8,718 nt of DNA from Lachnospiraceae bacterium (GTDB lineage: Bacteria > Bacillota > Clostridia > Lachnospirales > Lachnospiraceae): positions 1-8,718 of the forward strand of contig JAFVEU010000198.1 of NCBI GenBank assembly GCA_017475845.1. Reading direction: 5' to 3'. Of this stretch, positions 1 to 6,195 are shown one piece after another. Both the position numbers and the translations under genes were made by a program. A model generated the notes under the pieces. The model saw only the letters and a list, made by a program, of their open reading frames with translations. It was not told the DNA's origin and made no database searches. Position 1 is the first letter of the stretch. Each line of letters starts with the position of its first letter.

Positions 1-195
1 CTTCCGGTCTCCTGCTCTTAATGATATGGGTTTAAGGGCAGGATTTTCGAAATGATCATAGAATTTATGTATGTGATTCAGAAGCGGCACGCCGCATAGG
101 AAAAAATCTGCTCTTAAGGCAGATTCTACCACTGCAAAACGATAATATCAACAGCCTGATCCGTATTGATCAGCCATGTTTCTGAAATAATGCAA
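1..195. other. Left-edge stretch without a supportable gene
   Basis: No coding region can be supported here. The + strand has a 17-codon frame open from the left edge (2-55, ending in TGA) that could be the very tail of a gene, but it has no recognisable motif. The minus strand has only tiny frames. What is visible is a hairpin with a T-run at 101-125 (listed separately) and a short GCGGC/GCCGC inverted pair near 84-95. The stretch is best read as the intergenic region downstream of the Uma2 gene. Confidence 0.5.
101..125 (-). terminator. Possible second, weaker intrinsic terminator
   Basis: On the minus strand the arms AATCTGC and GCAGATT (7 bp) enclose a 7-nt loop, and the 3' arm runs directly into a TTTTTT tract (106-101). 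The stem is short and not GC-rich, so it would be weak. It lies about 70 bp beyond the strong terminator of the Uma2 gene and could act as a backup against readthrough. No gene between the two sites explains it otherwise. Confidence 0.35.
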
Positions 196-230
196 GAATA
201 CAAAAGCCACCCGCGTTACCGCAGGTGGCT
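196..230 (-). terminator. Strong Rho-independent terminator after the Uma2 gene
   Basis: In the minus-strand RNA the arms AGCCACCUGCG and CGCGGGUGGCU form an 11-bp stem with one U-G wobble, closed by a GUAA (GNRA-type) tetraloop and followed at once by UUUUGUAUU. It begins about 20 bp after the stop codon of the Uma2 gene. Stem, loop and U-rich tail match the classic intrinsic terminator. It is the only clear one in the window, so it probably ends the whole minus-strand gene train. Confidence 0.88.
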
Positions 231-251
231 CATGCTCATATCTTCTTAATT

Positions 252-812
252 TCATTTCAGCAGTTCGGAAAGTGTCAGGGAAAAGTCGGGATATAATGAT
301 GAGGTCAGTTCTTCATCAAAGGATATCTGGTCCGCGTTTTCCACTCTTTCCTCTGCTTCGTCGGAAAACGAATAGGTATTGATCATCCTGCTATCAGGAT
401 TGATTATCCAGTACTCTTTAACCCCCGCATCACGGTACTTAAAGAGCTTTATGGCGTAATCCCTGTCTTTGGTAGAAGGTGAGACCACCTCCACCACCAG
501 ATCCGGCGCCCCGTTACAGCCATATTTATCGAGCTTTTCCGGATCACAGACGACAGTCACATCAGGCTCGATATAATTCCGCTTATCCTTATTTAAGAAT
601 ACTGCAAAAGGCGCGGGATAAACCCTGCATTTGCCACCTTTATCTCTGACATACTGATCCAGTCTTCCGGAAATAGCCATGACGATCTCCTGATGTTCCC
701 GGAGCGGAGTAGCCATGTCATACCATACCCCGTCAATAAGCTCAGCCCTTTCTCCCTCAGGAAGATTCATAATGTCATCTACCGTATACTCAACCATTTT
801 CTTCAGATCCAT
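252..812 (-). CDS. Uma2-family (DUF820) PD-(D/E)XK nuclease-fold protein
   Basis: This protein of about 186 residues belongs to the Uma2/DUF820 family, which has a restriction-endonuclease-like fold and mostly unproven function. Visible in order are the N-terminal ELIDG motif (about residues 24-28), EPDV with the candidate metal-binding Asp84, then PDLVVEVVSPST with Glu108, and the following KEYWIINP strand. This is the family's usual arrangement and length, so the fold and active-site acids look intact. The start is placed at the ATG at 812, not the upstream in-frame ATG at 818. The AGGAGG site (819-824) directly touches the 818 ATG, leaving no spacer, but sits 6 nt from the 812 ATG. It lies 79 bp after hypB and ends in a strong terminator. 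Such genes are often solitary or multicopy and spread by transfer. No partner gene or transposase is seen here. The family call is confident; the cellular role is unknown. Confidence 0.88.
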   Translation of the reverse strand: MDLKKMVEYTVDDIMNLPEGERAELIDGVWYDMATPLREHQEIVMAISGRLDQYVRDKGGKCRVYPAPFAVFLNKDKRNYIEPDVTVVCDPEKLDKYGCNGAPDLVVEVVSPSTKDRDYAIKLFKYRDAGVKEYWIINPDSRMINTYSFSDEAEERVENADQISFDEELTSSLYPDFSLTLSELLK

Positions 813-891
813 ACTCATCCTCCTTTTCCTGATTTCAGAACCATTCCGCTTAAAGACAGCCTGCTGATTTAGGAACTCAAATTCTCCTTAA

Positions 892-1551
892 TTATAACTC
901 ATTGAACTTTCCCTGTATATAGTCCGCAAGGGCGGGGATGCCCTCTTCTTCGCCGGTTTTATTAAGGCTTACCTCAAATACCGGTGCTTCGGACAGAGCC
1001 CTTAAGCCCTTAGTGAAATAGGGAGTATCGAAACCCACAGCCTCTTTCAGGTCGCATTTTGTGAGGACTACGGCATCCACATATGAAAACATGGGAATAT
1101 ATTTATAGGTCTTGTCGTCGCCCTCGGGAACGGAGGCACATACTATCCTCAGATCGTCTCCCAGGTCAAATTCCGCGGGACAGATCAGGTTTCCCACGTT
1201 TTCCACAAAGCAGATCCCGTGATCTATCGCGGCCTTGTCGAAGCCCTCTCTTATTACCGCGGCATCCAGATGGCATTCCCCGCAGGTATTGATCTGGCTT
1301 GCCTTTATCCCTTTTTCGTTAAAATAGTCCGCGTCTATACTGGAATAGAGGTCGCCCTCAATGACTGAGGTGTTCACTCCCCTTCTGTCAAGCTCTGCGA
1401 TAAGGGCCTTTAACAGGGTGGTCTTTCCGGCGCCCGGGGCACCCATGATATTTACCATAAGAACCCCTCTTTCCCTGTAGAAAGAGCGCATCTCCTCCGC
1501 GATCTTCTTATTCTCTCCCAAAAGCTCTTTCATTATCACTATTTCTGACAT
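892..1551 (-). CDS. hypB: Hydrogenase/nickel-enzyme maturation GTPase HypB
   Basis: HypB is a cytoplasmic SIMIBI-class GTPase that, with HypA, delivers nickel to [NiFe]-hydrogenase and sometimes to urease or other Ni enzymes. The 219-residue protein shows Walker A GAPGAGKT (37-44), the Cys93-His94 pair in CGECHLDA and the signature ENVGNLICPAEFDLG (117-131) with Cys124. Cys93, His94 and Cys124 match the G-domain metal site known in the family. TKCDL (164-168) is the guanine-specificity motif. It lacks the N-terminal CxxCGC high-affinity nickel motif and any His-rich stretch, so it is the minimal GTPase form. The ATG at 1551 is preceded by AAGGAG, 7 nt away, lying inside the end of mscS, with only 2 bp between the genes. 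They are therefore probably co-transcribed. No hypA, other hyp gene, hydrogenase or urease is in the window, so its client enzyme cannot be read from context. Confidence 0.95.
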   Translation of the reverse strand: MSEIVIMKELLGENKKIAEEMRSFYRERGVLMVNIMGAPGAGKTTLLKALIAELDRRGVNTSVIEGDLYSSIDADYFNEKGIKASQINTCGECHLDAAVIREGFDKAAIDHGICFVENVGNLICPAEFDLGDDLRIVCASVPEGDDKTYKYIPMFSYVDAVVLTKCDLKEAVGFDTPYFTKGLRALSEAPVFEVSLNKTGEEEGIPALADYIQGKFNEL

Positions 1552-1553
1552 AT

Positions 1554-2486
1554 CTATGCTCCTTGTGTCTCATTATTCCCGCCGGAAGGTCTTTTGTCCA
1601 GAACATTTACATCCAGCTTGTTATACGGGATCTCTACACCCTCCCTGTCAAAGGCGAGCTTTACGTTTTCATTTAAGGCCCAGAGGGAATCCCAGTAGGC
1701 ACCGTTTTCCACATAGAACCTGCAGCCCAGGGTAACCTGGCTCTCGTCTAAGGATCTGACAAAGACACTGAGTTCACCCTTGTCAAGCTTTCCGGGGATC
1801 AGAGATGCCTCACGTTTTATTATCTCCTTGGCTTTAAGGAGATCCGCCTCATAGCTGATACCTATGGAAAAATCTATCCTCCTGGTGGGAAGCCAGGTCA
1901 TGTTCACTATGGAAGTATTGGCAAGGCTCCCGTTGGGGATCATGACCTCCTTGTTATCGACGGTGGTAAGCCTGGTGTAGAATATCTGTATCTCCATCAC
2001 CCTGCCTTCATTTCCGTGAGAATCCTCCCTTATAAAATCCCCCACCTTAAAGGGCTTCATGAGAAGGATAACCACTCCTCCGGCAAGATTTGAAAGGCTC
2101 CCCTGAAGTGCAAGGCCGATAGCCAGAGTGGCGGAACCGAAGATCGCAAGGATCGAAGCCGCATCCACTCCGAAACCGGAAGCCAGAATCATTATGAGAA
2201 AGGCGTACATTACAATATTTAAAAAGCTGTCAATAAAGGTAATGACTCCCTTTTCAGCCCCCACCTTTTCAAGGGACTTATTGATAAGCTTCATGATGAG
2301 CTTAACGATCCTTGTGCCCAGGAAAAAGACCACGGCGATAAGGACTATCCTTATCCCCAGGTTCAGGGCAGCCTTCGGGATCCCCTTTATGAATTCCTCC
2401 CACACGGAGGGATCCAGATTTTCCTGCAGATCTTCTATATTTTCCACCGTTGCCAGAGAATCAACGGTTTCGGTGATATTCTCCAT
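1554..2486 (-). CDS. mscS: Small-conductance mechanosensitive channel, MscS family
   Basis: This 310-residue membrane protein is of MscS type, a tension-gated channel that releases solutes on hypo-osmotic shock. After a soluble acidic N-terminus (about 1-35) come three hydrophobic segments near 40-62, 81-106 and 109-143. The third is the pore helix and carries the small-residue pattern of the family, GLALQGSLSNLAGG (124-137), ending in MKPFKVGDFI. Next are the beta domain signature TRLTTVDNKEVMIPNGSLAN (171-190) and the C-terminal alpha/beta domain ending in REGVEIPYN. The length is close to that of E. coli MscS (286). Its ATG overlaps the glgB stop codon by one base (TGATG), with GAGGTG just upstream, which points to translational coupling. 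hypB follows after 2 bp. I use mscS as a family name; ion selectivity and gating cannot be judged from sequence. Confidence 0.95.
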   Translation of the reverse strand: MENITETVDSLATVENIEDLQENLDPSVWEEFIKGIPKAALNLGIRIVLIAVVFFLGTRIVKLIMKLINKSLEKVGAEKGVITFIDSFLNIVMYAFLIMILASGFGVDAASILAIFGSATLAIGLALQGSLSNLAGGVVILLMKPFKVGDFIREDSHGNEGRVMEIQIFYTRLTTVDNKEVMIPNGSLANTSIVNMTWLPTRRIDFSIGISYEADLLKAKEIIKREASLIPGKLDKGELSVFVRSLDESQVTLGCRFYVENGAYWDSLWALNENVKLAFDREGVEIPYNKLDVNVLDKRPSGGNNETQGA

Positions 2487-4666
2487 CAGCCCACCTCAAA
2501 TACCGTTACGGAAAGGGGCGGAACCTTGATCCTTATGGAATCTGCCCTTCCGTCACATTCATCCTTTGCGGACTTGAGCACGTGTGAATTCCTGAAATCG
2601 AAGCCGCCGTACTTTTCCGCATCGGTATTGAATATCTCCTTATATTTACCTGCTTTGGGAACTCCGATCTTATAGTTCTTTCTTGGGATATTCTCGAAGT
2701 TCACCACAACTATAAGAGTATCTGCTTCCTTCTTACCCTTTCTTATGAAGACAAGGATATTCTCGTTTGCGGATATGCAGTTTATCCACTCGAAGCCGGC
2801 TTCGTCCATTGAAAGCTCATGGAGAGCAGGCTTCTCTTTATAGAGTGCGGTAAGATCCTTTATGAGTTCGTGAACCTCTTTTGATTCCTGAGTCTTCAAG
2901 AGTTCCATGTCTATCGGCTTTCCGGGATACCAGGGATCCTTCTCCCCCAGATCAAGCCCCGAGCTTATAAGCTTCTTTCCGGGATAGGTGAACATGAACC
3001 CTAAAGAAGCCTTCAGGTTTGCAAGCTTTTCCTCGCTGTTTCCCGGCATCCTGTCAAGGAATGAACCCTTGTCGGAGGTAAAGGCGTCGTGGCTCATGGG
3101 CAGCATGAAGCGCTCTGCATAGGCGTAAACCAGTGAAAAGCAGAGTTCACCATAGTGATCCGTCCTGTAGAAGGGATCATAGGAAAGATATGACAGAAAG
3201 TCGTCTCTCCAGCTCTCATTCCACTTATAATCAAAACCAAGACCATTGTCTCCCGTATCCGAAGTCATGCCGGGCCAGGCGGAATTGTCTTCGGCTATCA
3301 TGAGTACGCCGTTCTTTTCCTTATGCACCTCATTCGTGATGGTCTGTAAAAGCTCCACCGCATCGGTATTCTCCTTGCCCCCATAGATATTGGGGAGATA
3401 ATCGGTACGGCCGTAGTCCAGATACAGCATGGATGCGGTATTATCCACTCTTATGGCATCGGCATGGTAGACCCTGGTCCAGAAGAGGGCATTGGAAACC
3501 AGGAAATTCCTTACTTCCGGTCTTCCGAAATCAAAGGTAAGGGTTCCCTGATCCGGATGATAGCTGCGGCGGGGATCCGGATTCTCATAAACAGCCGTGC
3601 CGTCAAATTTAATGAGTCCTCCCAGCCTGTCATCAAAGTGGGCGGGGCTCCAGTCAAGGATCACCCCTATACCCTCTTTATGCATATGATCCATGAAATG
3701 GAAAAGATCCTCGGGAGTGCCGTACTCTGCGGCAGTGGCAAAAAAACCGTAGGTATGGTATCCTGCGGACTCCTTGTTCTTAAACTCCATAACCGGCATC
3801 AGCTCCACATGGGTGTAGCCCGTATTTTTAATATATTTTGCAAGCTCCGGCGCAGCTGTCCTTAAGCTCTTTTCCCCGGCAAAGGAACTGAACTGGAGCT
3901 CATAGACCACCATAGGGCTTTCCGTTCCCTGTATGTTATGGCGTTCAGCCATCCAGTCCTCATCAGTCCACTTGAAGGAGCTTATATCCGTAACCACCGA
4001 AGCCGGATCCTCTCCCTCTTCACAATAGAAGCCGTAGGGATCGGTCTTTAGGGTAACGGTTCCGTTACCGGCCTTTATCTCGTATTTATAAAGGGTTCCG
4101 GGCAGCAGATCCGGGATAAATATCTCAAAGATACCGGATTCATCGGGAAGCTTTTCCATCTCATAGAGCCTTCCGTCCCAGTCGTTGAAATCCCCCACCA
4201 CACTGACTCTCATGGCGTCCGGTGCCCATACCGCAAAATGCACGCCCTCATGGCCGTCAACACTCATAAGATGGGATCCCAGTGTCTCCCATGCGTAACG
4301 GAGTATGCCGTTCCTGAACTTCTTTGAATTTCTTTCGGTTATTACCTGGGGATAGGCATAGGGATCCTCCAGGGTAAGCTTTTTCCCGTCCTTTGTCTCT
4401 ACCTCATAGACATAGTGAAAGGGCATCTTCTTCCTTAGGAGCACAGCAAAATAACCGCTCTCATCCATCATTTCCATGGGGTAGGGCTCTTTCACCTTAT
4501 CCGCATGCACGGAAACGGATTTTGCTTCAGGAAAAAAGGCCTGTATAAGGGTTCCGCTCCGTCCTGCGCTGTGGGGTCCCAGAAGCTTCTTTGGATGGTC
4601 CTCCTCGGAATAGGTGACAGCCTCTATTTCTGCCCAGTCCATAAGATTATAGAGTTTTTTATTCAT
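2486..4666 (-). CDS. glgB: 1,4-alpha-glucan branching enzyme (GH13), divergent
   Basis: Branching enzymes cut an alpha-1,4-glucan chain and rejoin it in alpha-1,6 linkage during glycogen synthesis in the cytoplasm. The 726-residue protein matches the usual length and layout: an N-terminal N1-like module (about 1-110), a CBM48 (about 130-225, with VVGDFNDWDG), a GH13 barrel (about 250-600) and a C-terminal beta domain. The catalytic residues are present: Asp408 in IRVDNTASMLYLDYGR, Glu459 in MIAEDNSAWPG and Asp527 in MSHDAF. Region I reads DWSPAHF (338-344). Several usually fixed positions differ: HDEVVHGKGS is HDAFTSDKGS here (526-535), and the common YEVHLGSW is YELQFSSF (255-262). It could be a second, diverged GlgB paralogue with altered chain specificity. 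AGGAGG lies 5 nt before the ATG. It begins the glgB-mscS-hypB block; no glgA, glgC or glgP is nearby. Confidence 0.93.
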   Translation of the reverse strand: MNKKLYNLMDWAEIEAVTYSEEDHPKKLLGPHSAGRSGTLIQAFFPEAKSVSVHADKVKEPYPMEMMDESGYFAVLLRKKMPFHYVYEVETKDGKKLTLEDPYAYPQVITERNSKKFRNGILRYAWETLGSHLMSVDGHEGVHFAVWAPDAMRVSVVGDFNDWDGRLYEMEKLPDESGIFEIFIPDLLPGTLYKYEIKAGNGTVTLKTDPYGFYCEEGEDPASVVTDISSFKWTDEDWMAERHNIQGTESPMVVYELQFSSFAGEKSLRTAAPELAKYIKNTGYTHVELMPVMEFKNKESAGYHTYGFFATAAEYGTPEDLFHFMDHMHKEGIGVILDWSPAHFDDRLGGLIKFDGTAVYENPDPRRSYHPDQGTLTFDFGRPEVRNFLVSNALFWTRVYHADAIRVDNTASMLYLDYGRTDYLPNIYGGKENTDAVELLQTITNEVHKEKNGVLMIAEDNSAWPGMTSDTGDNGLGFDYKWNESWRDDFLSYLSYDPFYRTDHYGELCFSLVYAYAERFMLPMSHDAFTSDKGSFLDRMPGNSEEKLANLKASLGFMFTYPGKKLISSGLDLGEKDPWYPGKPIDMELLKTQESKEVHELIKDLTALYKEKPALHELSMDEAGFEWINCISANENILVFIRKGKKEADTLIVVVNFENIPRKNYKIGVPKAGKYKEIFNTDAEKYGGFDFRNSHVLKSAKDECDGRADSIRIKVPPLSVTVFEVG

Positions 4667-4694
4667 ATTGTCCTCCTTGGGATCAAAACCCTGG

Positions 4695-4800
4695 TTAATG
4701 TGCGTTCAAGGAAAACGCACATTAATCCGGCTTTGCCGGACAGCTCCCTGAAGGGAGCTGCCATCTACGGTTCTGAGAAATCTGATGATTTCTCAGAACC
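4695..4800. repeat. Cluster of four nearly abutting hairpins between DUF1015 gene and glgB
   Basis: Four inverted repeats fill most of this 126-bp gap. (1) 4695-4725: 12-bp arms TTAATGTGCGTT/AACGCACATTAA with a 7-nt loop. (2) 4726-4740: TCCGGC/GCCGGA with a 3-nt loop. (3) 4741-4760: CAGCTCCCT/AGGGAGCTG with only GA between. (4) 4769-4800: 14-bp arms GGTTCTGAGAAATC/GATTTCTCAGAACC with loop TGAT. The first three touch without a spare base. Hairpin 4 contains the stop codon of the DUF1015 gene. None is followed by a U-tract on the minus strand, so they are not standard terminators. They could stabilise mRNA 3' ends, act as roadblocks or processing sites, or be remains of small palindromic mobile repeats. 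The arms are direct observations; the role is inferred. Confidence 0.85.
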
Positions 4801-6031
4801 TGTGTATAAACAATCCGCTTCTTAACTTCGGTTCAAACCAGGTGGATTTCGGGGGCATGAGCCTTCCCATATCCGCCACCGTAAAAAGCTCGTTTATGTC
4901 TGTGGGATAGAGTGAAAAGGCACATACATATCCGCCCCCGTCAACCCTGTCCATAAGACCCTGCATACCATGGACACCGCCTACAAAGCTTATCCTGGGA
5001 TCGGTCCTCGGGTCTTCGATATTTAAGATCGGGGAAAGAAGCTCATTCTGAAGGATGGAAACATCCAGATCATCCACCGGGTCGCCGGAAAAGAGCTCCT
5101 CCTTTGCCTTTAAACAATACCAGCGTCCGCTTATATAGAGGCCGAATTCATGTCTTTTTTCAGGCTTATAAGGCTTTTCACCCTTTTCCGTTATCTCGAA
5201 CTTCTTCCTTATCCTGTCCATGAAGCGGCTTTCGGAAAGACCGTTCAAGTCCTTTATCACCCTGTTGTAATCCAGGATCAGAAGCTCATCCGCCGGGAAA
5301 AGTACGGATAAAAAGTAATTATATTCCTCCTCACCGCTGCTCCCGTTTGAGCTTTCCCTCCGCATCCTGCATACCTTCACGGCACTTGCGCACCTGTGGT
5401 GGCCGTCACAGATATAGATATCTCCTATCCCGTCAAAAGCGCCTCTTATGGCTGCTATGTCCATGTCATCATTTATCACGAACACCCTGTGGCCCACTCC
5501 GTCGGGACTTATGAAATCATAAACCGGTTCTCCCTGCTTCACCCTGGCGGTAATGCTGCTAAGAACGTCATTATGCCTGTATCCCAAAAATATGGGGCCT
5601 GTCTGGGCGGAAAGGCGGTCCACATGGCGGATCCGGTCCAGCTCCGTGTCCTCTGTGGTGTTTTCATGCTTTTTTATCACGCCGTTTTCATAATCGGAGG
5701 CAGATGCCACGGCTACTATCCCGGTCTGGCTCCGGCCCTTTAAGGTCAGCTCATAGAGATAAAAGCAGGGCTTATCATCGGATATGAACTCACCCTTATG
5801 GATCATCTCCTCCATGATCTCCCGGGCCTTGTCATAGACCCTGTCATCATAGGTATCCACATCATCCGGAAAATTGGTCTCAGCCCTGTCTATACGCAAA
5901 AAAGACAGGGGGGCCTTTTCCGTTTCCTTCTTAGCCTCCTGTCTCGTGTACACATCATAGGGCGGCGCCGCAATATCTGCGGCGAGATCCGCTCTGGGTC
6001 TCACCGCCTTAAATGGTCTTATGTCCGCCAA
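4793..6031 (-). CDS. DUF1015 family protein, serine-operon neighbour (TTG start)
   Basis: This 412-residue protein belongs to the DUF1015 family, whose biochemical function I do not know to be established. Family marks are the start ADIRPFKAVRP, AAPPYDV (21-27), KKHENTT (120-126), ICDGHHRCASA (207-217) and MPPKSTWFEPKLRSGL near the C-terminus (392-407). The start is the TTG at 6031, because AGGAGG (6039-6044) lies exactly 7 nt upstream, the family begins with the residues that follow, and the length then fits. The 50-codon upstream open frame runs through hairpin repeats and is not coding. The gene follows serC-serA on the same strand. The DGHHR motif resembles the box found in ParB/sulfiredoxin-fold proteins, including the archaeal free-serine kinase SerK. 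A role in phosphoserine/serine conversion is therefore a reasonable but unproven inference. No signal peptide or membrane segment is seen, so it is probably cytoplasmic. Confidence 0.93.
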   Translation of the reverse strand: MADIRPFKAVRPRADLAADIAAPPYDVYTRQEAKKETEKAPLSFLRIDRAETNFPDDVDTYDDRVYDKAREIMEEMIHKGEFISDDKPCFYLYELTLKGRSQTGIVAVASASDYENGVIKKHENTTEDTELDRIRHVDRLSAQTGPIFLGYRHNDVLSSITARVKQGEPVYDFISPDGVGHRVFVINDDMDIAAIRGAFDGIGDIYICDGHHRCASAVKVCRMRRESSNGSSGEEEYNYFLSVLFPADELLILDYNRVIKDLNGLSESRFMDRIRKKFEITEKGEKPYKPEKRHEFGLYISGRWYCLKAKEELFSGDPVDDLDVSILQNELLSPILNIEDPRTDPRISFVGGVHGMQGLMDRVDGGGYVCAFSLYPTDINELFTVADMGRLMPPKSTWFEPKLRSGLFIHRF

Positions 6032-6044
6032 AACAAATCCTCCT
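6029..6044 (-). promoter_or_regulatory. Ribosome binding site that fixes the TTG start of the DUF1015 gene
   Basis: The minus strand reads AGGAGG (6044-6039), seven bases, then TTG (6031-6029). A complete Shine-Dalgarno core at ideal distance decides the start against the in-frame ATG codons further upstream, the nearest of which are in MMTIIIV. A GATAAT (-10-like) hexamer at 6054-6059 could give the gene its own promoter, but no convincing -35 box is visible. Confidence 0.85.
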
Positions 6045-6064
6045 GTAACTATGATTATCGTCAT

Positions 6065-6174
6065 CATCGGCAGAAAACATCTTCGGTATTTTCTGCCGAA
6101 ACCCTGACTAAAAGTCATGATCTCAATACCATCGGCAGAAAACATCTTAGATATTTTCTGCCGAAACCCTGACT
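6065..6174. repeat. Tandem duplication of a hairpin unit (65-bp period)
   Basis: The 45-base segment 6065-6109 recurs at 6130-6174 with two mismatches by direct comparison. Each copy holds the hairpin CGGCAGAAAA/TTTTCTGCCG (6068-6098 and 6133-6163, 10-bp arms around an 11-nt centre) followed by GAAACCCTGACT. Both differences fall in the hairpin centres and leave the arms untouched. The 20 bases between the copies include TGACT/AGTCA, which looks like a worn version of the stem at 6165-6195. The whole serA-side element may therefore have duplicated once. No transposase or target-site duplication is seen. Confidence 0.8.
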
Positions 6175-6195
6175 TCGACAAGCGAAGTCAGGGTT
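6165..6195 (-). repeat. Perfect hairpin overlapping the serA stop codon
   Basis: The arms AACCCTGACTTCG and CGAAGTCAGGGTT pair over 13 bp around the 5-nt loop ACAAG (+ strand). The first bases of the minus-strand 5' arm belong to the TAA stop codon of serA, so the hairpin starts at the last codon. Downstream on the minus strand there are only three Ts before CGGCAG, which makes a weak or attenuating terminator, or an mRNA 3'-end stabiliser. Only one base (6164) separates it from the next hairpin. Confidence 0.75.

Noticed and set aside
2..55. Tail of a + strand gene entering from the left edge
   Set aside because: Only 17 codons are open before TGA, with no motif that identifies a family; too little to call a gene.
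813..818. Upstream ATG of the Uma2 gene at 818
   Set aside because: The AGGAGG site touches this ATG directly, leaving no spacer; the ATG at 812 has a normal 6-nt spacing.
4695..4800. Ordinary Rho-independent terminator of the DUF1015 gene
   Set aside because: No hairpin in the cluster is followed by a T-run on the minus strand, and the ribosome binding site of glgB follows closely. The cluster is listed as a structured repeat instead.
6065..6174. CRISPR-like repeat
   Set aside because: There are only two copies, each strongly palindromic with a 20-base gap, and no cas gene is present. It is a tandem hairpin duplication.
6032..6181. N-terminal 50-codon extension of the DUF1015 frame, with a hydrophobic stretch like a signal anchor
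   Set aside because: It reads through duplicated hairpins, lacks family similarity, and is overruled by AGGAGG placed 7 nt before the TTG at 6031.
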